Assembly: GCF_000420705.1 (NCBI RefSeq)
Contig: NZ_ATVL01000008.1
Location: 763,718-827,717, forward strand
Length of the DNA: 64,000 nt
From: Hymenobacter norwichensis DSM 15439
Lineage (GTDB): Bacteria; Bacteroidota; Bacteroidia; Cytophagales; Hymenobacteraceae
Direction of reading: 5' to 3'
Part shown: positions 55,430-63,669 of the stretch, in pieces
Layout of the letters: every line of letters starts with the position of its first letter
Position numbering within the stretch: position 1 is the stretch's first letter
Position numbers and translations under genes: made by a program
The notes under the pieces: model-generated
Databases searched by the model: none
Told to the model about the DNA's origin: nothing
The model's input: the letters and a program-made list of their open reading frames with translations, nothing else

Positions 55430-56146
55430 ATGGCTCTTGACCTGACAACCGATGCCGTTATTGCCACTGTTTCGCTGCCAGAAACGCGGGTGGCGACGTT
55501 GCTACAAGCCGCTGGCATTCCTAGCTCCCGAACTGTAACCGGCCTGGAGGTGCGTTTGTCGCGGGTGTTTATCAACAACAACCGTACGCCCAAGGTCTTT
55601 CCTTTCCCCGGCTTTGCTGATGTGTATTTGCTGCTGGTAGTGTTCGACAACCTGAACCCGGAGCCGCAAACCCTGACTTTGTCGGGGTTTGCCCGCATCG
55701 ACGACGAGGAAGATTTGCCGGTTGATAAAACTGCGTATTACTGGAAGCAAGGTGAGCCGGCCGGGCCGGTGCCCTCGCAGGTGCACGTGCTGCTGTCGGT
55801 GCTAAAAAGCAAGAAAGGCATGCGCGACACCGGGGCTATTATGGCCCAGGCCCGCGACTCCGACGACTACCGCAGCCTGGTATCGGAAGTGGTAGGCGCC
55901 ATTACCAACGGGCCGGCTCGGGCCGCCGAAGTGTTGTTGCAATTAGGCTCGGTGGTAGGCAACTTGCTGAAAGACGTGGAGGACAAACCCCTGTTCACGC
56001 AGGTGATCAGCTTTACCGACATTAACGGCGACTTCGATACGTTGGGCAAAACCCAGATAACGAAAAACAACGATTATGTGCAAACTACGCTCACGCTGAT
56101 TGTGCGTGACCCAGCCCGCGAGCCGTCAGCAGACAAAACCTTGTAG
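55430..56146 (+). CDS. Hypothetical soluble protein
   Basis: A 238-residue protein with no signal peptide. The first half is beta-rich (GLEVRLSRVFINNN, FADVYLLLVVFDNLNPE, LSGFARIDDEED), the middle is helical (about 125-180, GAIMAQARDSDDYRSLVSEVVGAI) and the end returns to strands (FTDINGDFDTLGKTQ, VQTTLTLIV). It resembles a C2- or jelly-roll-like domain plus helical insertion. Family not recognised. The gene stands alone, followed by a 28-bp palindrome at 56197. Confidence 0.72.
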   Translation: MALDLTTDAVIATVSLPETRVATLLQAAGIPSSRTVTGLEVRLSRVFINNNRTPKVFPFPGFADVYLLLVVFDNLNPEPQTLTLSGFARIDDEEDLPVDKTAYYWKQGEPAGPVPSQVHVLLSVLKSKKGMRDTGAIMAQARDSDDYRSLVSEVVGAITNGPARAAEVLLQLGSVVGNLLKDVEDKPLFTQVISFTDINGDFDTLGKTQITKNNDYVQTTLTLIVRDPAREPSADKTL

Positions 56147-56196
56147 CAGTCGAATGAGCGGCTAGTCCGGCAGTGCTATCGACCGCCAAACTAGCT

Positions 56197-56257
56197 GCCG
56201 TGCGTTAGCTGCCCATATATCCGCAACAGGCGGATATATGGGCAGCTAACGCACGGC
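56197..56257. repeat. Perfect 28-bp palindrome
   Basis: Left arm 56197-56224 and right arm 56230-56257 are exact reverse complements with a 5-nt loop (AACAG). Arms begin GCCGTGCGTTAGCTGC. No T-tail follows, so it is less like a terminator than a cruciform or a folded repeat element. GCGTTAGCTG recurs at about 57673. Confidence 0.9.
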
Positions 56258-56361
56258 AACACGCACGTATCTATTCGGTTAATTTGCGCGTCGCCACAAG
56301 CCCTCAGCAAGTTAAAACGCACTTTCCCTAGGTGAATATTAGGGCTTTGGCACGGCGGGGC

Positions 56362-56369
56362 TACCTTTG
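56362..56369 (+). promoter_or_regulatory. -7 promoter box of the aminotransferase
   Basis: TACCTTTG, exact TAnnTTTG, only 5 bp before the ATG at 56375, implying a leaderless or nearly leaderless mRNA. Confidence 0.55.
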
Positions 56370-56374
56370 TACTC

Positions 56375-57610
56375 ATGTTGCAAGTATCACAGCGCGGCCA
56401 GAACATTCCGGCTTCTCCGTTTCGTAAGATGACACCCTTCGCCGACGCTGCCAAGCGACGCGGCATCAAGGTGCACCACCTCAACATCGGGCAGCCCGAT
56501 ATTGAAACGCCCCCGGCGGTGCTGGCGGCGGTGCAGCAGGCGGATATTCGGGTGCTGGAGTACTCGCCCAGCGCGGGCCATTTGAGCTACCGGCGCAAGC
56601 TGGCCGACTATTACCAGCGCGCCAACATCGACGTAACGGCTGAAGATATTCTAGTTACTACGGGCGGCAGCGAGGCTATTTTGTTTGCCTTGATGTGCTG
56701 CCTGAACCCCGGCGACGAAATGATTGTGCCGGAGCCGTTCTATGGAAATTACACGGCGTTTGCGGTAGCGGCTGGTATTACACTGGTACCCGTCACGTCA
56801 TACATTGAAGACGGCTTTGCGCTGCCGCCGCTGGCTGATTTCGAGCAGGTGATTACGCCGCGCACTCGCGCCATCATGATTTGCAACCCCAACAACCCTA
56901 CCGGCTACGTGTATAGCCAGGCGGAAATGCTGGGCGTGCTGGCGCTGTGTCATCAGCACCATCTGTTTTTGCTGTCTGATGAGGCCTACCGGGAGTTCTG
57001 CTACGACTCGCCCTATATCAGCGCCCTGCACCTGCCGGATGCAGATGAGCATGTAGTCTTGCTCGATACCATCTCCAAGCGCTATAGTGCCTGTGGGGCC
57101 CGGATTGGGGCTTTCGTTACCAAAAACAAGCAGCTTCAAGAGGCCGCTCTGCGCTTTGCCCAGATGCGGGTGAGTCCGCCTGGCCTGGCCCAGTTGCTCG
57201 GCGAAGCGGCTACTGACCTGCCCGAGTCGTACTTCGACCTCACCAAAGCCGAGTACCAAAGCCGCCGCGACTTGCTGGTTGCGCGCCTGCGCCAGATGCC
57301 CGGCGTGGTGTGCCCCACCCCCGGCGGCGCTTTTTACGTGCTCTGCCACTTGCCCGTCGATGACACCGACCATTTCGCGCAGTGGCTGCTGGAAACCTTC
57401 AACTACAAAGACGAAACGCTGATGGTATCGCCAGCGGCAGGTTTCTACGCTACGCCGGGCCTGGGTCGCCAGCAGGTACGGCTGGCTTACGTGGTCAACC
57501 AGGATACCATCAACCGGGCTATGGACTGCCTGGAGCTGGCTTTGCAGCAGTATCCCGGCCGCCTTGAAACTACTACAGTAACTGCCGACGCCGACGCCGT
57601 GAATCAATAG
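56375..57610 (+). CDS. Class I/II pyridoxal-phosphate aminotransferase
   Basis: A 411-residue fold-type I aminotransferase, close to aspartate/aromatic aminotransferases. LNIGQPDIETP, the PLP-phosphate loop TGGSEAILF, NPNNPTGYVYS (with the Asn that stacks on PLP), SDEAYREF (Asp and Tyr to the ring) and ISKRYSACGARIG, whose Lys forms the Schiff base, are all present, as is the carboxylate-binding Arg near the C-terminus (QQVRLAYV). It should exchange an amino group between an amino acid and 2-oxoglutarate; the substrate is unspecified. Directly preceded by its own promoter box. Confidence 0.94.
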   Translation: MLQVSQRGQNIPASPFRKMTPFADAAKRRGIKVHHLNIGQPDIETPPAVLAAVQQADIRVLEYSPSAGHLSYRRKLADYYQRANIDVTAEDILVTTGGSEAILFALMCCLNPGDEMIVPEPFYGNYTAFAVAAGITLVPVTSYIEDGFALPPLADFEQVITPRTRAIMICNPNNPTGYVYSQAEMLGVLALCHQHHLFLLSDEAYREFCYDSPYISALHLPDADEHVVLLDTISKRYSACGARIGAFVTKNKQLQEAALRFAQMRVSPPGLAQLLGEAATDLPESYFDLTKAEYQSRRDLLVARLRQMPGVVCPTPGGAFYVLCHLPVDDTDHFAQWLLETFNYKDETLMVSPAAGFYATPGLGRQQVRLAYVVNQDTINRAMDCLELALQQYPGRLETTTVTADADAVNQ

Positions 57611-57735
57611 ACTTTTGTAGCCAGTCTTCACCCTATAACGTCATGCAGGGTAGCAATACGACACAGGGCGTTGCGTTAGCTGTTATGCAAGGCAAGAAGC
57701 GTATGTTGGGCTGATTCTTGCCAAAAGTTGAAGCC

Positions 57736-58230
57736 ATGAAACACGTTGCACTTCTTTGGTTTGCGTTGCTTAGTGGTATTGCCCCAACGCGGGCCCAAAC
57801 GGCTGCGCCTCACTCGTTCGTACGGCAGCTTACCTTGCGTGTAAACGGGCAGGCTGTAACGGCCGATACCATTAGCTCCCGCTTCTTTTTAAGTGAAGCA
57901 AAAACACTCACACTCAACGTAGTGCGCGCTGATGACCCCGACGGCGCGGGCCTGACCATCATTATCGACCGGTTTCCACTGCAAACGGGCACTTATAGCT
58001 TTCAAGAGATTTTGAGTGGCCGCAACCGGGATGCCTCGTACCGTTTCGGCAGCACGGCAGCCTATTCGAAATCCTGCTCCGACAATCCAGGTTCGGTGAC
58101 CATTACCGCCATTAATGGGGAGCGGCACTGGCTGGCTGGTAGTTTCCGCTGTACCGTGTGCGAGTCGGGCCGCGGCGGCAAACGCCTGACGTTGGAAGGC
58201 GCGTTCCGGTATCCGGTAGAGAAAGATTGA
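57736..58230 (+). CDS. Secreted protein of unknown function
   Basis: A 164-residue protein with signal peptide MKHVALLWFALLSGIAPTRAQ. The mature part is beta-rich (LTLRVNGQAVTADTI, LTIIIDRFPLQTGTYSF) with a YSKSCSDNPGSVTIT strand and WLAGSFRCTVCE containing paired Cys, possibly a disulfide. The pattern (ITxIxGxxxxLxGSF) recalls DUF6252-type proteins but no lipobox is present. The ATG at 57736 was chosen over a TTG six codons upstream. Confidence 0.68.
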   Translation: MKHVALLWFALLSGIAPTRAQTAAPHSFVRQLTLRVNGQAVTADTISSRFFLSEAKTLTLNVVRADDPDGAGLTIIIDRFPLQTGTYSFQEILSGRNRDASYRFGSTAAYSKSCSDNPGSVTITAINGERHWLAGSFRCTVCESGRGGKRLTLEGAFRYPVEKD

Positions 58231-58239
58231 GTGGCGTTG

Positions 58240-58335
58240 CTGTCATTCCAACATTCCACGCATCAAGTGGAGAGAGGAATCTGAGTTTGCCAGCTGAAAG
58301 AATTCACTTGGATTCCTCCGGCGTCGGAATGACAG
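58240..58335. repeat. Dispersed inverted repeat with CTGTCATTCC ends
   Basis: The ends CTGTCATTCC (58240-58249) and GGAATGACAG (58326-58335) are perfect inverted repeats; inner GAGGAATC/GATTCCTC also pair. It fits the folded intergenic repeats seen in Hymenobacter genomes. It lies in the 154-bp gap between two plus-strand genes. Confidence 0.7.
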
Positions 58336-58384
58336 TTTACATTCATTGAGTAGCTTTCCTTTTTCAACGGCTACTCTTTGCCTT

Positions 58385-59929
58385 ATGCCTCTCCCCTTAT
58401 TGCCCCGCCTAACGCTGGCAGCTAGCTTGCTGCTTGGCAGTGCGTCCGCTGCTCTAGCCCAAACCACCACGCCTAACCGCTTCATCACCGACAGCCTCGA
58501 CAGCTACATCCAGCGCGGGATGCGGCAATGGCAGGTGCCAGGGCTGGCCGTGGTGGTAGTGAAGGATGGGAAAGTGGTGGTACAAAAAGGCTACGGTGTG
58601 CGTGAGGTCGGCAAGCCAGCACCCGTGGATGCCAACACGCTGTTCATGATTGCCTCTAACACTAAGTTGTTCACGGGCACGGCGCTGGCCAAGCTCGATG
58701 GCGAAAAGAATATCAACCTCGACGAAAAGGTAACCAAGTACCTGCCTAACTACCGCCTCTACGATTCGCTGGCTTCGCAGATGGTAACGGTGCGCGACCT
58801 GATGAGCCACCACTTCGGCTTCAAGACGTTTCAGGGCGACTTCACCTTCTTCAAATCCAACCTGGAGCGCAAAGAAATTGTGCGGCGCATGCGCCTGATG
58901 AAGCCCGGCGGCCAGTTCCGGCGTGACTATGGCTACAGCAACTCGGGTTTTGTGGCGGCGGGTGAGGTTATTCCGGCCGCTACCGGCGGCACCACCTGGG
59001 AGGCGTATGTGCAGCAGAACCTGTTGCAGCCGCTAGGCATGACCAGCACTTACGCCGCTTCGGCGGGCTTCGCGCAGCGCCCCAATATTGCCCACGCGTA
59101 TTCCAACACCTTTGGGCCGTTGGCGGAAGTAGCCTTTGATAACTGGGACAACATGGCGCCCGCAGCCAATATGGTATCCAACGTAACGGACCTGGCCAAG
59201 TGGCTGCAATTTCAGCTGGATAGTGGCCGCTACCAAGGCAAGCAAGTGGTACCGTGGCCAGCGCTACGCAAAACCCGCGACGCTAATACCATTATCACCA
59301 GCCGTAAATCCACGATTTACCCGTTGCACTTCATCACCTACGGGCTCGGGGTAGAAGCGGCCGACTACAACGGCAAACAGATTTTCTGGCATACCGGCGG
59401 CGCTTCGGGGCAGGTCAGCAACGTGTGTTTTGTGCCGGAAGCTGGCCTAGGCATTGCCGTACTTACCAACAACGACAACCAAAGCTTCTTCGAGCTGCTG
59501 CGCTACCAATTGCTCGACAGCTACTTGGGGGTGCCCTACGTGGACCGTAGCGCCCAAGGCCTGAGACGCAAGCAGCAAGCGGAAGCCACCCAAACCGACC
59601 CTACCAAGGAACTGGCCGCTCGTGTGAGCAAAAAGAACAAGCTGGCATTGCCGCTCAAAGCGTACGTGGGCGAGTATGAAAACGCACTGTTCGGCCGCAT
59701 CAGCGTCAGCCAGAAAGGCAAGCAGCTCCTCGTTACGATGCCCAACCACCCCGGCCTCACCGCCACCCTCGACTACATGGACGGCCAGGAATTCCGCGCC
59801 ACTTACTCCGACCTCGTATTTGGCGTAATGCCCGCCAAGTTCATTGTGGACGGCGGCAAGGTGAAGACCGTGGAACTGCGCGTGAATGACTACGTGGAAT
59901 TTGACCCGTACGTGTTCAGCAAGCTGTAG
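58385..59929 (+). CDS. Secreted serine hydrolase, beta-lactamase class C/penicillin-binding-protein-like
   Basis: A 514-residue secreted enzyme with signal peptide ending AALAQ. Class C signatures: SNTK (SxxK, active Ser), YSNSG (YxN) and HTGGASG (the KTG-equivalent). Residues about 420-514 form an extra beta-rich C-terminal domain (DUF3471-like: YVGEYENALFG, TATLDYMDGQEF). Such proteins are usually esterases or D-aminopeptidases rather than antibiotic-resistance enzymes. The start at MPLPLLPRL was chosen for its signal peptide; the more upstream TTG is unlikely. Confidence 0.92.
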   Translation: MPLPLLPRLTLAASLLLGSASAALAQTTTPNRFITDSLDSYIQRGMRQWQVPGLAVVVVKDGKVVVQKGYGVREVGKPAPVDANTLFMIASNTKLFTGTALAKLDGEKNINLDEKVTKYLPNYRLYDSLASQMVTVRDLMSHHFGFKTFQGDFTFFKSNLERKEIVRRMRLMKPGGQFRRDYGYSNSGFVAAGEVIPAATGGTTWEAYVQQNLLQPLGMTSTYAASAGFAQRPNIAHAYSNTFGPLAEVAFDNWDNMAPAANMVSNVTDLAKWLQFQLDSGRYQGKQVVPWPALRKTRDANTIITSRKSTIYPLHFITYGLGVEAADYNGKQIFWHTGGASGQVSNVCFVPEAGLGIAVLTNNDNQSFFELLRYQLLDSYLGVPYVDRSAQGLRRKQQAEATQTDPTKELAARVSKKNKLALPLKAYVGEYENALFGRISVSQKGKQLLVTMPNHPGLTATLDYMDGQEFRATYSDLVFGVMPAKFIVDGGKVKTVELRVNDYVEFDPYVFSKL

Positions 59930-60025
59930 GCAGTTTTGGAGGCCTCACCCCCTGGCCCTTCTCCTAGGAGAGCGGAGGAGCTGAATAATCTGGCGCACTC
60001 CCACTACCTATCTTAAGATATGAAA

Positions 60026-60067
60026 ACACAAGAGCCGCAGCTGAAAAGCTGCGGCTCTTGTGTTTTT
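60026..60067. terminator. Bidirectional Rho-independent terminator
   Basis: ACACAAGAGCCGCAGCT (60026-60042) pairs perfectly with AGCTGCGGCTCTTGTGT (60047-60063) around a GAAA loop, with TTTTT on the plus strand. It separates the convergent hydrolase and dehydrogenase genes. Confidence 0.93.
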
Positions 60068-60129
60068 GTCGGCTGGCTCTACCTCTTTACAGGATATGGA
60101 GCCTGGGGGTTAGGTCCCGCCAAAACTGC

Positions 60130-61170
60130 TTACAGCGTGGACAAGTCAATCACGAAGCGGTATTTCACGTCGGACTTTATCATCCGCTCGTAGGCTTCGT
60201 TGATGTAGTCCATGCGGATAACTTCCACGTCGCTCATCACGTTGTGCTCGGCGCAGAAGTCCAGCATTTCCTGGGTTTCCTTGATACCGCCAATCAGCGA
60301 ACCGGCAATGCGGCGGCGCTTGGCAATCAGGTTGAAGGCGTGCAGTTGTGGGGCTTCTGGTGGAACACCGAGTAGCACCATGGTCCCGTCGCGGCGCAGG
60401 CTGCCCACGTAAGGCGTCAAGTCCATAGCAGCTGATACGGTGTTGATGATGAGGTCGAAGTAGTTGGCTACCGACTTCATAGCCTCCGCATCTTTGGTTA
60501 CCACGAACTTGTGGGCACCGAGGGCTTTGGCATCAGCTTCTTTGTTGGCCGAAGTGCTGAGCACCGTCACTTCGCAGCCCATAGCGGCAGCAAATTTCAC
60601 GGCCATGTGGCCTAGACCACCGAGGCCCATTACAGCTACCCGGTCGCCTTCCTTGGCATTCCACTGACGTAGTGGCGACCAAGTGGTGATGCCAGCGCAC
60701 AGCAGCGGCGCTACGCGGGCCAAGTCCAGTTTCTCCGACACGTGCAACACGAATTTCTCGGTTACCACGATGTTGTTGGAGTAGCCGCCGTACGTGGGCA
60801 AGCCATCCTTGCCTTTGGCGTTGTAGGTACCGATAAATCCTTCGTCGCAATACTGCTCCAGGCCGTCGTTGCACTCGGAGCAGTGCTGGCAGGAATCCAC
60901 CATGCAGCCCACACCGGCTAGGTCACCGGCTTTGAAGCCTTTCACGTGCGCACCTACTTCAGTCACGCGGCCTACAATTTCATGGCCGGGTACCATCGGG
61001 AAGATGGAGCCGCCCCACTCGTCGCGCACTTGGTGCACATCGGAGTGGCAAACACCGCAGAAAAGGATTTCAATACGAACATCGTGTGGGCCTACGTCGC
61101 GGCGCTCGAACTGGAAAGGGGCAAGAGGGGCATTAACCGTTTCAGCGGCATAGCCTTTAGATTCAATCAT
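60130..61170 (-). CDS. NADP-dependent zinc alcohol dehydrogenase (YahK/AdhC-like)
   Basis: A 346-residue medium-chain dehydrogenase starting MIESKGYAAE. Catalytic zinc ligands are Cys in GVCHSD, His/Glu in PGHEIVG and the later Cys in CAGITTW; structural zinc is bound by the CQHCSECNDGLEQYC series. The nucleotide fold has GLGGLGHMAVK, and the following STSANK fits NADP. It belongs to the cinnamyl-alcohol-dehydrogenase/YahK group, which reduces aldehydes broadly. The ATG two codons downstream of a TTG was taken as start. Confidence 0.95.
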   Translation of the reverse strand: MIESKGYAAETVNAPLAPFQFERRDVGPHDVRIEILFCGVCHSDVHQVRDEWGGSIFPMVPGHEIVGRVTEVGAHVKGFKAGDLAGVGCMVDSCQHCSECNDGLEQYCDEGFIGTYNAKGKDGLPTYGGYSNNIVVTEKFVLHVSEKLDLARVAPLLCAGITTWSPLRQWNAKEGDRVAVMGLGGLGHMAVKFAAAMGCEVTVLSTSANKEADAKALGAHKFVVTKDAEAMKSVANYFDLIINTVSAAMDLTPYVGSLRRDGTMVLLGVPPEAPQLHAFNLIAKRRRIAGSLIGGIKETQEMLDFCAEHNVMSDVEVIRMDYINEAYERMIKSDVKYRFVIDLSTL

Positions 61171-61326
61171 TAGCAAAGTTGGTTTTGGAGAATTGTGCGG
61201 AACGAAGTCGTTTAACCTCTTTTCAAAAGGAAGGTTTCGGGATGCTCGGAATGCGGCAAGAAAACTCGAACTTTTACCGACCTGTACTCAGCAACGAATC
61301 TTCGCCCTCTCCTACCCCACACTGCC

Positions 61327-61980
61327 ATGATACCCGACGCTACTCCTACCCCGCATGCCCCCAACCTGAAGCGCAACTCGCGCAGCCTACGCATCTGGCA
61401 CTGGTCGAACTCGGCGCTGGTACTGGCGCAGTTGGCTACCATCTTGTTTCTGTTTGTTGTGGTGAAAGTAAAAACACTAGCCCCGGAGTTTAGCAAGGCG
61501 CTGGCCGACAAAGGCGTTACCATGGCGCCCGCCGACCTGCGCGGCCTTACGCGCATTGTGGCGCACCGCATCTGGGACTGGCACATCTGGATTGGTATTG
61601 CGCTGGCCTGCCTGCTGGCGTACCGGGTGCTGGTGAGCTTTCTGCAACGAGGCGGGCAGCGCACCGATGCCAAACTGGCCCGCCTCAAGGAGCGGGCCGC
61701 CCAGGGCGAGGCCGGTGCAACCAAGGCCGTGTGGGTACGCTACAGCTACCGGGTTTTCTATATGATATTGGCTGTAATGGTGGTAACAGGCTTAGTGCTG
61801 GTGTTCGAAGATTATTTCCCTAGCATCGAGCACACCGCAAAGGAAATCCATGAATTCACGATGTACCTCGTTATTGCCTTCGTGGTGGCCCATATTGTAG
61901 GCGTATTCCGTGCCGAAGTCACCACCGAGCCCGGCATTACTTCCGACATGATACACGGCGGCAAGCCGGTAGAGGAGTAA
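61327..61980 (+). CDS. Cytochrome b561/b6-like membrane protein
   Basis: A 217-residue protein with four transmembrane helices. Candidate haem ligands are His25 in RIWHWSNSAL, His in HRIWDWHIWIG on the second helix and His in HEFTMYLVIAFVVAHIVG on the last; this spacing suits a two-haem b-type cytochrome of the cytochrome b561/Ni-Fe hydrogenase b-subunit type. A soluble loop (about 45-70) holds ADKGVTMAP. It probably passes electrons across or along the membrane; its partner is unknown. A 52-residue membrane protein follows 22 bp later. Confidence 0.82.
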   Translation: MIPDATPTPHAPNLKRNSRSLRIWHWSNSALVLAQLATILFLFVVVKVKTLAPEFSKALADKGVTMAPADLRGLTRIVAHRIWDWHIWIGIALACLLAYRVLVSFLQRGGQRTDAKLARLKERAAQGEAGATKAVWVRYSYRVFYMILAVMVVTGLVLVFEDYFPSIEHTAKEIHEFTMYLVIAFVVAHIVGVFRAEVTTEPGITSDMIHGGKPVEE

Positions 61981-62002
61981 GGCTTCCGCTTACTTTATAC
62001 AG

Positions 62003-62161
62003 ATGGTGTTGTTTCTACAAGAAGTAAATTGGTTGGGCGCTGTATTCTTTTTTACCCTATCAGCGGCAGTAGCTACGCTATGGTTTTACCTGTTCCTCTA
62101 TATGTTTCGTTTAGTGGGTCACTTCTTCCGAGACCTTCGGGTTAGGAAACGGCAGCCTTAA
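62003..62161 (+). CDS. 52-residue single-pass membrane protein
   Basis: A short frame, ATG at 62003 and TAA at 62159-62161. It begins MVLFLQEVNWLGAV, continues with a hydrophobic helix (about residues 13-34: FFFTLSAAVATLWFYLFLY) and ends in a basic tail (FRDLRVRKRQP), the inside-positive orientation of a membrane anchor. It starts 22 bp after the b-type cytochrome-like gene and on the same strand, so it may be a small subunit of that complex. No family recognised; evidence is topology and position. Confidence 0.55.
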   Translation: MVLFLQEVNWLGAVFFFTLSAAVATLWFYLFLYMFRLVGHFFRDLRVRKRQP

Positions 62162-62214
62162 ACCGATGTAGCTTACGCAGTACAGCACCCATTAGCACAG
62201 AAGTACCTCCCCGC

Positions 62215-62940
62215 TTACGTGGCCTTATCCAGCTGTTGCTTAGCGCCTTCATGCGCGGAAGTTGACTGCACAGGAGTAGAACCACCTTCTACGGGAGCTT
62301 GCCAACCTTTCTGGAGCATATCCTCTACCTGGGCCTTTAGCCGCTGCACAGACTGGCGGGAAAAGCGTTTTTGCAGCATCCGGCCGAACAGCCTGAAACC
62401 AATCCAGTAGAATGGGTTGCTAATGCGGCCGGTTTGGGACAGGGCATGAATACGGAACAATACCTGGCCAGTTGCTAGGTTTTTGTGCACCGAGAAGTCG
62501 ATTTGGCCCCGCTCGAAGTGGCCTTCCAGGGTGCGGTAGTTGTAGCCCCACACCTGCTCCTCACTGCCCTCAGGCAGCGCGCGGCGCTCATCCGTCACGC
62601 CCCCGATGCGCACCCCAAACCAGAACGAAAACCCCAAGAACTGGGCCCGCAACACCATTACTCGCTGTTCCAGCGGCTGGTCGGGCACGAAGATGCCGGT
62701 AATGAGGTTGGGCGGCGGAAACGTGTAGTTACGCAACACTTCCTGCGCCGCTGCCCAGGCACCGTGCGGTTCCGGGGGGCCGGGCTGCTCGGCAGGCAGC
62801 TCGGTTTCGTAGTCGTCCACGTTCCAGCCGGTTTCACGGGTGTACTCGGCGGTGCGGTTCAGGTCGAAGTTATAGCCGGCCTTTTCGTAGGAGGCAAGGC
62901 GGGCTTTTTGCCGCTCATCAAGGGGCCGGGGCTTAGGCAT
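62215..62940 (-). CDS. DUF1990 family protein
   Basis: A 241-residue protein starting MPKPRPLDER. DUF1990 features: TFPPPNLITGIF early, GVRIGGVTDERR and GYNYRTLEGHFERGQIDFSV in the middle, and the closing LFRIHALSQTGRISNPFYWIGFRLFGRMLQKRF. The family is a small beta-rich domain of unknown function. A Pro/Glu-rich segment (ELPAEQPGPPEPHG) precedes the domain. Its start overlaps the end of the next upstream gene by 8 bp, so it is translationally coupled to a second DUF1990-like protein. Confidence 0.82.
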   Translation of the reverse strand: MPKPRPLDERQKARLASYEKAGYNFDLNRTAEYTRETGWNVDDYETELPAEQPGPPEPHGAWAAAQEVLRNYTFPPPNLITGIFVPDQPLEQRVMVLRAQFLGFSFWFGVRIGGVTDERRALPEGSEEQVWGYNYRTLEGHFERGQIDFSVHKNLATGQVLFRIHALSQTGRISNPFYWIGFRLFGRMLQKRFSRQSVQRLKAQVEDMLQKGWQAPVEGGSTPVQSTSAHEGAKQQLDKAT

Positions 62941-63505
62941 CTTGCGTAACGTTAGTTTCGGAGTCGTTTTGCTTGATAGTTTCCACGTGTACCGGGCCCA
63001 GCTGGAGGCCACCGCTGTAGGAGGCCACCCGCAAACAGAAGGTTTCCCAGGTTTGCTGCTGCACTTTCTTGCCCATTCCCAGCGTGTCGTAGGTGAAGGC
63101 CACCAGGCCGTCGCGTGATCGGGCCCAGGAATGGATTTCAAACCGGATGGTATTAGGCAAAGAAGCGTGGGTGCTCACCGAAAACCGAATACGGCCTGCT
63201 TCAGGATGGCTTTCCAGCGTCACCAGCTCAAAGTAGTCGGCCCCCAGTTCCGATACGCGCACGTCGCCGTTCCAAGGCCCCAGAATCTTGATTTTAAACT
63301 CGTCGCCTACTTCCAGGCAGGCACCCGTACCCTTGGATTTTGTAAATTCCGCCAGCAAATCCGGCGAGAAATCGGGCACGTTACACTGGATATACTGCAT
63401 CAGTTCAGTAGCGGAGTGATGCGCGTGCTGCACATCCACCCAGTAGCGCCGCTCGAAATGCGCGCCGCTGCCGGTTTCGGCGGGTTGTTCAGGTTTAGAA
63501 GACAT
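62933..63505 (-). CDS. DUF1990-like protein
   Basis: A 190-residue soluble protein starting MSSKPEQPAE. Its KIKILGPWNGDVRVSELGADYFELVTLESHPEAGRIRFSV pattern and IRFEIHSWARSRD match the core of DUF1990 (TLxGHPExGxIxF and FxIxxxSR). It is shorter than its partner and lacks the final hydrophobic stretch. It is the first gene of a two-gene minus-strand operon; the two products may form a heterodimer. Confidence 0.72.
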   Translation of the reverse strand: MSSKPEQPAETGSGAHFERRYWVDVQHAHHSATELMQYIQCNVPDFSPDLLAEFTKSKGTGACLEVGDEFKIKILGPWNGDVRVSELGADYFELVTLESHPEAGRIRFSVSTHASLPNTIRFEIHSWARSRDGLVAFTYDTLGMGKKVQQQTWETFCLRVASYSGGLQLGPVHVETIKQNDSETNVTQDA

Positions 63506-63669
63506 GGCAAAGAGAGGCGCAACAGGCCTTTAGCGTTCTGTCTCCTAACGCGGCAATGGGTACGTGGGTTAATGGTTGAGCTAACAGCGCCTATATGGCG
63601 GCAGTTACTACCCGCGCCGGTTTGCACCGTATGAACAGCTACTTCGTTACTCCATTACGCCGCTACTCT

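Noticed and set aside
59937..59990. CCTCACCCCCTGGCCCTTCTCCTAG-like stretch after the class C hydrolase
   Set aside because: Resembles degenerate intergenic repeats of many bacteria, but no clear partner arm or second copy was identified.
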